From assembly GCA_050744225.1 (NCBI GenBank), contig JBOGGT010000076.1:62001-126000 (forward strand): a stretch of DNA of 64,000 bases, given 5' to 3'. Source of the stretch: JAVKSL01 sp050744225. Its GTDB lineage: Bacteria; Actinomycetota; Acidimicrobiia; Acidimicrobiales; JAJPHD01. The first letter of the stretch is position 1; every line of letters begins with the position of its first letter. Below the pieces are notes generated by a model. It was not told where the DNA came from, ran no database searches, and saw only the letters and a list, made by a program, of their open reading frames with translations. The translations under genes were made by a program, and so were the position numbers. Shown piece by piece: positions 38,544 through 45,555 of this stretch.

Positions 38544-38831
38544 CTAGCTGTTCCCCCCGTCGCTGCGTCTTGGGCCCCGGCCCTTTGGGGGCTGGATCCA
38601 GCCAGCGTTGGACACTCCCCGGGGCTCGTAGAACAGGCATCCCTCGGGGCAGGCGAACGGGAGGCTCTGGTTGGCCTCGATCCTGCAGCGCTCGACCCGT
38701 TCCACCGGGCCGGCGCCGCTGGGTCCCGAGCCGGAGCGCGCTCGGCCTCCGTCGACTCTGCGTGGGCGGGTCGGTGACTGGCCGCCCACCGACTGCATTA
38801 CATAGTGACGGCAGTCCTCGTTCACGGCCAT
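38544..38831 (-). CDS. Cys-rich miniprotein, paralogue 2 (four-cysteine MAVNxDC family)
   Basis: A 95-residue protein with the same landmarks as the gene at 29321: MAVNEDCRHYVMQ, VERCRIEANQSL and PFACPEGCLFYEPRG. The four cysteines align; between Cys7 and Cys25-equivalent there is an Arg/Gly/Ser-rich insert of about 22 residues (RPRRVDGGRARSGSGPSG). ATG 38831 is chosen by homology to paralogue 1. It is divergent from the NUDIX gene (56 bp apart) and convergent with ygfZ. Function unknown; a metal-binding accessory role is likely. Confidence 0.83.
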   Translation of the reverse strand: MAVNEDCRHYVMQSVGGQSPTRPRRVDGGRARSGSGPSGAGPVERVERCRIEANQSLPFACPEGCLFYEPRGVSNAGWIQPPKGRGPRRSDGGNS

Positions 38832-38873
38832 GCTCCATGGTGCCAGATGCGGGCACCAGATAGGTGGCGGCTG

Positions 38874-38879
38874 TAAGGT
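38874..38879 (+). promoter_or_regulatory. -10 element (TAAGGT), leaderless, for the NUDIX gene
   Basis: TAAGGT ends 7 nt before GTG 38887, with no Shine-Dalgarno. Confidence 0.55.
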
Positions 38880-38886
38880 CGGCCAC

Positions 38887-39573
38887 GTGGAGGACAAGTC
38901 GATCAGCCGGGCCGAGATGGCGCGCTGGAGCCAGAGCCTTGCGGCCATCGCCCGCACTGGCCTCGGGTTCACCCAGAATCTCTACGAGCGGGAGCGTTTC
39001 GAGGAGGTCCTGAAGGTCGCTGCGGACATCGCGGTGGCCTCCACTGGCCCCAAGGTGGAGGATCCGGCCGAGCTGGTGGAGGGCTGGCTAGGGGAGGTGG
39101 TCGCCGGGGTGCCTGGCTATGTGACCCCCAAGGTGGCGGTCGGGGCAGTGGTGGGCAACGAGGCCGCTGAGATCCTCTTGGTGCGCCGAGCCGATTCGGG
39201 GGCTTGGCTGTATCCCACCGGTTGGGCAGATGTGGGCTACTCGGCCTCGGAAGTGGTGGTCAAGGAGGTCATGGAGGAGACCGGGATCGAGGCGGTGCCC
39301 GTAAGGGTGATCGCGGTGCTCGACGGGCTCAGGCTCGGCTTCAACCGGGTTCCGCTCTACTCGGTGGTCTTCCAGTGCAGGGCGGTCGGTGGTGCTCTGG
39401 CTGCCCACCCCTTGGAGTGCTCCGATGTCGGCTGGTTCGCCCAGGATGCGCTCCCGGAGCCGATCATAAGTGCGTCGCACTGGGTGGCTCACGCCTTCGC
39501 GTCGCTGCGGAACGAGCCCATCGAGGTGATGTTCGACCCCCCTCGGCCCGCACCGTGGCGAGTCCCTGGCTGA
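38887..39573 (+). CDS. NUDIX hydrolase with N-terminal helical domain
   Basis: A 228-residue protein. Residues 1-60 form a helical NUDIX-N domain (SRAEMARWSQSLAAIARTGL, NLYERERFEEVLKVAADIA). The NUDIX core follows: VTPKVAVGAVVGNEAAEILL, PTGWADVGYSASEVVVKEVM and EETGI; the box keeps the E-E and G positions, with Lys for the usual Arg as in this subfamily. It cleaves a nucleoside diphosphate linked to another moiety; relatives often act on sugar nucleotides or ADP-ribose. GTG 38887 is fixed by TAAGGT 7 nt upstream. Confidence 0.9.
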   Translation: MEDKSISRAEMARWSQSLAAIARTGLGFTQNLYERERFEEVLKVAADIAVASTGPKVEDPAELVEGWLGEVVAGVPGYVTPKVAVGAVVGNEAAEILLVRRADSGAWLYPTGWADVGYSASEVVVKEVMEETGIEAVPVRVIAVLDGLRLGFNRVPLYSVVFQCRAVGGALAAHPLECSDVGWFAQDALPEPIISASHWVAHAFASLRNEPIEVMFDPPRPAPWRVPG

Positions 39574-39584
39574 GCCGGGACGGG

Positions 39585-39590
39585 TACGAT
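39585..39590 (+). promoter_or_regulatory. -10 element (TACGAT), leaderless, for the small membrane protein pair
   Basis: TACGAT ends 7 nt before GTG 39598; ATG 39601 is the next codon, so either could be used. Confidence 0.55.
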
Positions 39591-39597
39591 CTATTGC

Positions 39598-39987
39598 GTG
39601 ATGCAGCGATGGCTCGGCCCCAGGGCGCTCGGATTGCACCTGGTGGTCCTGATCTGGGCTCCTGGGTGCATCGTCGCCGGCATCTGGCAGGTGAACGTGG
39701 CCCTGTCGGGCCTTCGCCTCGCCTGGGTCTACAGCATCGAGTGGCCGGCCTTCGCGCTGTTGGGCATTGCGGTGTGGTACCACCTCATCGTGGACGATCG
39801 GTCGACCACCGGCAGGGAAGGCCTGCGTAAGGCTCGCCAGGCTGCCGGGTTGGTCGATGTCCCCGTGGCAGAGCGGGTGGCCGCCGTGCGGCGCCCGGAG
39901 TTGGAGGACGAGCGCCTGGCCGCTTACAACGACTACCTGGCGTCGCTGGCCGCGAGTGGGCGCCGTAAGACCGTACGGCATCCGTGA
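39598..39987 (+). CDS. Small two-helix membrane protein
   Basis: A 129-residue protein with two membrane helices (LGLHLVVLIWAPGCIVAGIW; YSIEWPAFALLGIAVWYHLI) and a charged cytoplasmic C-terminus (RPELEDERLAAYNDYLASLA). It resembles small actinobacterial integral proteins found beside DUF3817 genes; no function is assigned. Its stop overlaps the DUF3817 gene start (GTGA, 39984-39987), so the pair is co-translated. Confidence 0.8.
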   Translation: MMQRWLGPRALGLHLVVLIWAPGCIVAGIWQVNVALSGLRLAWVYSIEWPAFALLGIAVWYHLIVDDRSTTGREGLRKARQAAGLVDVPVAERVAAVRRPELEDERLAAYNDYLASLAASGRRKTVRHP

Positions 39988-41516
39988 AGGAGCTGCTGGC
40001 TTACCGCATCATGGCCTACGTGGTGGGGGTGGGCCTGATCCTGGTGTGCGCGGGGATACCGCCACAGCTGCTCGGGTACCCCGAGTTCGAGAACGTCATC
40101 GGGGTGGTCCACGGCATCTTCTACATCATCTACCTGCTGGCGTCCTTCGCGCTCTACCGCAAGGCACATTTCACCAAGTTGCAGCTGGTGGGGCTGGTAT
40201 CTGCTGGCTTTGTACCGCTCTTGGCCTTCTACGTGGAGCGCCGGACCACCAAGCGCATCAGCCGTGACCTGGTGGCGCTGGATCTCGCAGCCGGCCCCAG
40301 CACCCCCGGCCCCAGCACCCCCGGCCCCAGCACCTCCGGCCCCAGCACCTCCGGCCCCAGCACCTCCGGCCCCAGCACCGTGACGCCGGAGTCCTGAGCG
40401 TCCGGCGAACCCAGCCCCAGACGCCAGCACCACGATCCCGAGGATCGCGATCAGCGGACCGGTGTTGGGGTCGGTTGACGAGCCGCTGGTCAGCTCGCCC
40501 AGACCCTGGCCCAGGACCCAGTCGGCGAGCGCAAGGCAGATCCCGACGCTGGCAGCCACCTTCCGCGGCCATCCGCCAAACAGAGCCACCACGCCGATCA
40601 GGGCCTCAACCACCCCCAAGCCGACGATCAGGCCATTGCCGGCGGACAAGATCCAAGCCGCCGCCGAGTAGTCCCAACCGGCCAGCCAGGTGGGGCTGCC
40701 TGGTGCCAGTGCCAGTGGTCCCCCGGCGAGGGCGTCCGCGCTGGCCTGGGCGGGCAGGGAAAGCAGCACCACGCCCCCGATCCACAGCACGGCCCAGGCG
40801 ACCACTGCCCAGGTCCTGGGGGGGAGGTCGGAGCCGCGGGCCCCAGCCAGCAGGCCCGTAGAAACCCGAGAAGCTGCGTGGCGCAACCGTCCAACCTCCG
40901 ACCGTCCGTTTGCAGAGCCCGCAGAGCCCGCAGAGCCCGCAGAGCCCGCAGAGCCCGCAGAGCCCGCAGAGCCTGCAGAGCCTGCAGAGCTGTTGGCCTT
41001 GGCTGGCCAGGCGACCAGGCCGAGCGTCACGTAAATCAGCGCCGCTCCCGGAGCCCCGGTGGAGATGGCGGCGTGCCCGGCTGCGATGGCGTCCAAGCCC
41101 TCGCCGAAGTACCACACGGCAAGGCCCCAAACCACAGACAAGGCCAGCGCGGCCCGCACTGTCGGACGGATCAGGAGCCCGAGCCCGATGAGTAGCTGTA
41201 TCGAGGCGAAGGTGGCGTCGAAACCGAACGGGTGAGTCTGGATCAGGGCGACGGCCCATCCGACTGGAACCGAGACGAATGCCGGCTCGCCGATGCCTTG
41301 GGGCGCGATCACCGTGGCGGCAAAGCCGTTGCCAAACATAAAGGGCTGGAGCTGGAGCAGCCCGTCGAGGAGCCACAAAACCCCCAGGACCAGCTGGATG
41401 CCCCGCCGGGTGACCCGTACCCGCGGGACCCTCCAGCGCACCCTCCGACGCGCTGACCCGACTTCCGGAGAGGAGCTTGCGTCAATCCCTGGCCGTGCCG
41501 TACCTACGCCTGCCAT
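39933..41516 (-). CDS. DoxX-like polytopic membrane protein with antisense C-terminal extension
   Basis: The first roughly 370 residues contain about eight hydrophobic helices in two similar halves (RGIQLVLGVLWLLDGLLQLQPF ... ASIQLLIGLGLLIR; GNGLIVGLGVVEALIGVVALFGG), resembling duplicated DoxX/membrane-bound oxidoreductase-like four-helix units. A Gly/Ser/Ala linker made of eight GSA units joins the halves. After GFAGRSGLRRHG the frame enters a GAGAG repeat and continues about 145 codons, antisense to the whole DUF3817 gene and slightly beyond, ending at 39933. That extension is probably not functional sequence. Start ATG 41516 has no Shine-Dalgarno. Confidence 0.72.
   Translation of the reverse strand: MAGVGTARPGIDASSSPEVGSARRRVRWRVPRVRVTRRGIQLVLGVLWLLDGLLQLQPFMFGNGFAATVIAPQGIGEPAFVSVPVGWAVALIQTHPFGFDATFASIQLLIGLGLLIRPTVRAALALSVVWGLAVWYFGEGLDAIAAGHAAISTGAPGAALIYVTLGLVAWPAKANSSAGSAGSAGSAGSAGSAGSAGSAGSANGRSEVGRLRHAASRVSTGLLAGARGSDLPPRTWAVVAWAVLWIGGVVLLSLPAQASADALAGGPLALAPGSPTWLAGWDYSAAAWILSAGNGLIVGLGVVEALIGVVALFGGWPRKVAASVGICLALADWVLGQGLGELTSGSSTDPNTGPLIAILGIVVLASGAGFAGRSGLRRHGAGAGGAGAGGAGAGGAGAGGAGAGGAGAGCEIQRHQVTADALGGPALHVEGQERYKASRYQPHQLQLGEMCLAVEREGRQQVDDVEDAVDHPDDVLELGVPEQLWRYPRAHQDQAHPHHVGHDAVSQQLLHGCRTVLRRPLAASDAR
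39984..40397 (+). CDS. DUF3817 family membrane protein
   Basis: A 137-residue protein with three hydrophobic helices: YRIMAYVVGVGLILVCAG, VIGVVHGIFYIIYLLASFAL and LVGLVSAGFVPLLAFYVER. The conserved G-V-V-H-G and the Phe/Tyr-rich helices are typical of DUF3817, a membrane family common in Actinomycetota with no proven role. The tail is GPSTP/GPSTS repeated six times, encoded by 15-bp units. The entire gene lies antisense to the open 3' end of the neighbouring DoxX-like gene. Confidence 0.88.
   Translation: MKELLAYRIMAYVVGVGLILVCAGIPPQLLGYPEFENVIGVVHGIFYIIYLLASFALYRKAHFTKLQLVGLVSAGFVPLLAFYVERRTTKRISRDLVALDLAAGPSTPGPSTPGPSTSGPSTSGPSTSGPSTVTPES
40292..40380 (+). repeat. 15-bp tandem repeats at a convergent gene overlap
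   Basis: Six near-perfect copies of ggccccagcacctcc or ggccccagcacccc-type units encode GPST(P/S) in the DUF3817 tail and GAGAG on the opposite strand in the DoxX-like frame. This is the second convergent overlap in the window that coincides with a tandem repeat. Confidence 0.93.
40912..40990 (+). repeat. 9-bp tandem repeats in the DoxX-like gene
   Basis: Nearly nine head-to-tail copies of gcagagccc (last copies gcagagcct) encode the Gly-Ser-Ala linker on the minus strand. Near-identity of copies points to recent slippage. Confidence 0.95.
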
Positions 41517-41584
41517 ATGCGTAGCCTTCGGAGTGGATTCGGGTCGCGTATGGCCGTTGTCGTCTCGGCGGGAAGGTCTCGGTG

Positions 41585-43135
41585 CTAGGGCTGGGTGGAA
41601 CCCTGGCCGGAACCCTGGCCGGAACGCTGGCCGGAACGCTGGGTGGTCGCGGGCATCTGGCGTGCGCCGTCCGCCATTGCGTTCAGGGATCCCGAAGGCA
41701 CCGGGATGGGCGGGCGGTGATCAGCTCCGTCGCCGGGCCGGATCTCTGAAGGGGCCAGGGTGTAGCCCCCCTCCGGGGTCCGGGAGATGATGCTCGGGCG
41801 CTTGTGCCGGCCTGCCTCCGGCGCCTTGGACAGCTCCCTGCAGATCTTGAAGGTCACGAACCCGGCGACGAAGGGCGCGATGACCAGGGCGTAGCGCAGC
41901 ACCGGGAGCACCACGTTCAGTGAGATGGCGAAGAAGTTGGCCAACAGGTCAGTCGAGCTGGCGATGAACAGCACCGAGAAGAAGGTGAGTACGCCCACGC
42001 CGATTGCGGTGCGCCAAGCGGCGTCTCTGGGTCGTTCCAGCAGGTGGTGGGATCGCCGGTTGTCCTTGGTGAACTTGGCCTCGATCCAGGGCCAGAGCAT
42101 CATGAACGGCACGGCGACCCCAGGCATCAGCACTGCGGGGAAGAACAAGGTGGGGATCATGTGCCCCTGCAAGTTCACTTCCCAGCGCGGCATGAGCCGC
42201 AGCGCACCGTCCAACCACCCCATATACCAGTCCGGTTGGACCAGGTAGGTGACGTTGTAGGGGACATACGGCCCGTACAGCCAGATGGGGTTGATCTGGG
42301 CCAGGCCCCCGAGCAGGGCGGTGATCCCGAAGATCATCATCAACAACCCGGTGGTCTTGAAGACGAAGCCGGGCCACACCGGCGTCCCAACCACGTTGCG
42401 CTCCGTTGCGCCGTGCCCTCGGAACTGGGTGTGCTTCTGGTGCCACAGCAGCCCCAGATGGACCGCCAGTAGGGCGACGATGATGCCGGGTAGCAGGAAC
42501 ACGTGGATGATGTACAAGCGGTAGTCGTAGCTGGTCCCTGGGAAGTTGCCGCCGAAGAAGAAGAAGGTGAGGTAGGTCCCGACCACCGGGATCGCCAGCA
42601 TGACCGAGAACATGATCCGGACGCCGGTTCCCGAGATCAGGTCGTCGGGGAGGGAGTAGCCAAGGTACCCGTTCACCAGGGCCAGGAAGAGCAGGGCCAC
42701 CCCGATGACCCAGTTGAGCTCGCGGGGACGGCGGAAGGCGCCGGTGAAGTAGATCCGGCACATGTGCAACACGATGGCGCCGATGAAGATGTCGGCCGAC
42801 CAGTGATGCATCTGGCGGATCACGATGCCGCCCCGGACGAACAGACTGATATTGACCACCGAGGTGTACGCGTCCGAGACGCTCTGGCCATCCAAAGGCT
42901 TGTAGGCGCCGTGGTAGACGTGGTGGGTCAGCGATGGGTTGAAGAAGAAGGTCAGGTATACCCCGGTGAGGATCACCACGATGAACGAGTAGAGGGCGAT
43001 CTCTCCGATCATGAATGACCAGTGGTCCGGGAAGATCTTGTTCAGGCTCTTCTTGGTCCAGTGGGCCAGGCCGACCCGGTCGTCCATCCAGCCGGCGACC
43101 GCGCCGAGCGGAGCCATGTTGGGTTCGGTACTCAT
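41585..43135 (-). CDS. qcrB: bc1 complex cytochrome b subunit
   Basis: A 516-residue menaquinol-oxidising cytochrome b with the four-helix heme domain: IRQMHHWSADIFIGAIVLHM (heme His), RELNWVIGVALLFLALVNGY, YIIHVFLLPGIIVALLAVHLG (heme His), and the C-terminal quinol region with ...WYMGWLDGALRLMPRWE. It feeds electrons to the aa3 oxidase through QcrC. ATG 43135 overlaps the qcrA stop (ATGA). The long soluble tail ends in RSGQ/GSGQ repeats from 15-bp DNA units. Confidence 0.97.
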   Translation of the reverse strand: MSTEPNMAPLGAVAGWMDDRVGLAHWTKKSLNKIFPDHWSFMIGEIALYSFIVVILTGVYLTFFFNPSLTHHVYHGAYKPLDGQSVSDAYTSVVNISLFVRGGIVIRQMHHWSADIFIGAIVLHMCRIYFTGAFRRPRELNWVIGVALLFLALVNGYLGYSLPDDLISGTGVRIMFSVMLAIPVVGTYLTFFFFGGNFPGTSYDYRLYIIHVFLLPGIIVALLAVHLGLLWHQKHTQFRGHGATERNVVGTPVWPGFVFKTTGLLMMIFGITALLGGLAQINPIWLYGPYVPYNVTYLVQPDWYMGWLDGALRLMPRWEVNLQGHMIPTLFFPAVLMPGVAVPFMMLWPWIEAKFTKDNRRSHHLLERPRDAAWRTAIGVGVLTFFSVLFIASSTDLLANFFAISLNVVLPVLRYALVIAPFVAGFVTFKICRELSKAPEAGRHKRPSIISRTPEGGYTLAPSEIRPGDGADHRPPIPVPSGSLNAMADGARQMPATTQRSGQRSGQGSGQGSTQP

Positions 43136-44088
43136 GTCGGGTCCCCCAGGTTTGCGGCCGCGCCCCGCTCCCAGAACCCGGGGCCGATCGGCTCGAGGAA
43201 GTCCCTGCGAGCTCGGAGGTAGCCCTGGTCGTCGGCGTAGATCGGCAGTTGGGGCAGGGGCCGCGGCGCCGGGCCGAAGATCGGGTAGCAGCCGGTAAGG
43301 ATGTCAAACAGCGACTGGTGGCACGGGCAGAGCAACTGCTGGGTCTCGGCCTCGTACAGCGAGACCGGGCAGCCGGCGTGGGTACACACCTTGGAAAAGG
43401 CCAGGTAGCCCGCCGGCGACCAGCTTGCGGGACCCTGCTTGGTCTGGATGGGCTCCGACGCGACGCGGATCAGGAGGGTCTGCGCGGTCTGCTGGATGCC
43501 GGGGTCGTTCTCTCCACCCTCGGGAAACGTGGTGATGTACCCTCCCACGTCGATGTCGGAGACCCGGACCGGCTTGCCGGCGGGGTCCACCATCCGCGTG
43601 CCGGGCTTCCAGGCGGTGGAGAACAGGGCCAGTTTGGGCTGGGGCCCGAGCGAGCGCAGCGGGAAGATGAAAACCGCGGCCACGGCTGCTCCGGCGACGC
43701 TCATCAGCCCGAGCAGCTTGCGCCGGGCAAAGATCGAGGCCCCTCGTCCGAACGCCCCTACCACGGCCTCGCGGTCCTCGGGCTTGCTGGGCAGGTCGTG
43801 GCGGTCCTCGTAGTCCCTGGCCTCCACGAACGGACCCTTGGGGACCAGGTACTTGCCCCAGGCGGTCATCCCCGCTCCGAACGCCGTCAGTGCGACCCCC
43901 AGCATGGCGCCCTCGATCTGGGGTTGTCCTCCGAGCCAGAACACCACTGCCAGGGTCACCGTGGCGGCAACGCTGAGCGTGAAGCAGAACGCGATGATGC
44001 GTGCCGCCCGGATCGGGTTCTTGGAGGCGGGCGCCAGGCGGGGGTCGTCGGGTGAAAGCGGCTCGGTGGGAGAGGCAGGCAGGGTCAA
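43132..44088 (-). CDS. qcrA: bc1 complex Rieske iron-sulfur subunit
   Basis: A 318-residue actinobacterial QcrA with three N-terminal helices (AARIIAFCFTLSVAATVTLA; EGAMLGVALTAFGAGMTAWG; LLGLMSVAGAAVAAVFIFP) and a C-terminal Rieske domain: KVCTHAGCPVSLY and LLCPCHQSLFD supply the two Cys and two His ligands of the [2Fe-2S] cluster. TTG 44088 overlaps the qcrC stop (TTGA), and the stop overlaps qcrB. Frames extending upstream are antisense artefacts of qcrC. Confidence 0.96.
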   Translation of the reverse strand: MTLPASPTEPLSPDDPRLAPASKNPIRAARIIAFCFTLSVAATVTLAVVFWLGGQPQIEGAMLGVALTAFGAGMTAWGKYLVPKGPFVEARDYEDRHDLPSKPEDREAVVGAFGRGASIFARRKLLGLMSVAGAAVAAVFIFPLRSLGPQPKLALFSTAWKPGTRMVDPAGKPVRVSDIDVGGYITTFPEGGENDPGIQQTAQTLLIRVASEPIQTKQGPASWSPAGYLAFSKVCTHAGCPVSLYEAETQQLLCPCHQSLFDILTGCYPIFGPAPRPLPQLPIYADDQGYLRARRDFLEPIGPGFWERGAAANLGDPT

Positions 44089-44942
44089 TTCCGGTCCCCG
44101 ATCCAGTAGAGCAGGCCGAGCATCGAGCCTAGGCCCAGGAAGAGGGCGACCAGGCCCTCGGTGATGGGGCCGACGTGCGCCAGCCCGTTGCCCCCCCGGT
44201 CGGCGGGATGCTGGATGTGCTGGGTGACGTACGCAGTGATGTCGTTGATCTGGGCCGCGTTGAACTGGAACGAGCTGAACCTGGGCATGTTGGCCGGCCC
44301 GGTCTGGATGGCCTCGACCACCTGGGTGGGGGTGGCATAGGAGAGCGAGGGAGCGGACAGCCCGTTGGACAGGGCGTCGCCGACCCCGCCGACCGCGTGG
44401 CACCCGGCGCAGTTGGTTGAGAAGAGGGAGAAGCCCTGGCCGACATCAGCTCCGTTCAGGTCGACCGAGGGGATGCCAGGGCCACCGGGACCGAGTGAGG
44501 TCACGTACTTGACGATGTCCAGCTGCTCAGGGCGGGTGAAACGAGACTGCTTCGGTTCGGCTTCCGCGCTCGGGGTGGCGAGTGGCATACGCCCGGACGA
44601 GACCCAGAAGTCGATGGTCGCCGAGCCCAGCCCCACCAGGTTCGGGGCACGGGACGATCCAGAGGCGCTCTCCCCGTGGCACGAGGCGCAGTTGGCAACG
44701 AACAACAGCTGGCCGTTCTGGACGCTCGAGGCATCCAGGGACAAGGTCGGGGGCGTGGTGGTCGAGCCGGCGGTGGTCGAGGTCGAGGCGGGGGTGGTAA
44801 CCGCAGGGGTGGTCGAGGCGGGGGTGGCAACCGCAGGGGTGGCTGCCGCCGTTGCCCCGGGGGAGGAGGCAAAGAAGGTAAGTCCCAGCGCGGAGCTGAA
44901 GCCCAGCAGTGCCAGGGGCGGGAGGAGGCGGATCCGGTGCAT
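44085..44942 (-). CDS. qcrC: bc1 complex diheme cytochrome c subunit
   Basis: A 285-residue exported cytochrome c with two heme-binding motifs, CASCHGE and CAGCHAVG, in two cytochrome folds; axial methionines are likely in GRMPLATP and ANMPRFSS. An N-terminal signal/anchor is followed by a Thr/Pro/Ala-rich repeat linker (about residues 30-70), and one C-terminal helix anchors it (LVALFLGLGSMLGLLYWIG). It replaces soluble cytochrome c in the supercomplex. It starts 10 bp after ctaE. Confidence 0.97.
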   Translation of the reverse strand: MHRIRLLPPLALLGFSSALGLTFFASSPGATAAATPAVATPASTTPAVTTPASTSTTAGSTTTPPTLSLDASSVQNGQLLFVANCASCHGESASGSSRAPNLVGLGSATIDFWVSSGRMPLATPSAEAEPKQSRFTRPEQLDIVKYVTSLGPGGPGIPSVDLNGADVGQGFSLFSTNCAGCHAVGGVGDALSNGLSAPSLSYATPTQVVEAIQTGPANMPRFSSFQFNAAQINDITAYVTQHIQHPADRGGNGLAHVGPITEGLVALFLGLGSMLGLLYWIGDRN

Positions 44943-44952
44943 GCTCAGCGGC

Positions 44953-45543
44953 TCAGTGCACCAGGAACAGGGACAGGTACAGTGCCACCCACACGATGTC
45001 GACGAAGTGCCAGTAGTAGCTCACGGCCTGGAAGACCACCACCTCACCGGGGTCTCCCTCCGGTCCCACCATCCTGCCCGCCAGGGCGATCATGGCTACC
45101 AATCCGACGATGACGTGCAGACCGTGGATGCCGGTCATCATGTAGAACAGCGAGCCGAAGGCGTCGGTGTTGGTGGAAAACGGGACCTTGGTCCACTCCA
45201 CCGCCTGGCTCAGCACGAACGTGGCTCCCATGACGAACGTCCCCGCCAGCCACCACCGAGCGGAACGGCGCATGCCGTGCTCCACGTTCCACAGTGCCTT
45301 CTGCATGGTGAAACTGGACATCACCAGGATGAAGGTGAAGAGCGCCGACTGGACGATGTCCAGCTTGTCGCCGGGTGGTGGCCAGGTCGGGGCGTATGCA
45401 CGGATGGTGTAGTAAGCGGCGAACAGACCGCTGAAGAACATCAGCTCGGAACCGAGCCAGATCATCACCCCGACGCCCAGCATCGAGGGTCGGGCGTGGG
45501 GGGTGGGGAGCAGTTGTCGGTCGACGGCGATGGCCTGGGTCAT
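44953..45543 (-). CDS. ctaE: Cytochrome c oxidase subunit III
   Basis: A 196-residue five-helix subunit III: GVMIWLGSELMFFSGLFAAY, the conserved Glu in helix 1-2, MMTGIHGLHVIVGLVAMIAL and VSYYWHFVDIVWVALYLSLF. It heads the ctaE-qcrC-qcrA-qcrB unit, the standard actinobacterial order, separated from ctaCDF by about 9 kb of other genes. ATG 45543 follows the HelR-like stop by 12 bp; a TAGAAA hexamer 9 nt upstream may be its own promoter. Confidence 0.97.
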   Translation of the reverse strand: MTQAIAVDRQLLPTPHARPSMLGVGVMIWLGSELMFFSGLFAAYYTIRAYAPTWPPPGDKLDIVQSALFTFILVMSSFTMQKALWNVEHGMRRSARWWLAGTFVMGATFVLSQAVEWTKVPFSTNTDAFGSLFYMMTGIHGLHVIVGLVAMIALAGRMVGPEGDPGEVVVFQAVSYYWHFVDIVWVALYLSLFLVH

Positions 45544-45555
45544 CGGGAGCAGTTT

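Noticed and set aside
40912..40990. CRISPR-like repeat array
   Set aside because: Units are 9 bp, contiguous, without spacers, and are translated in frame.
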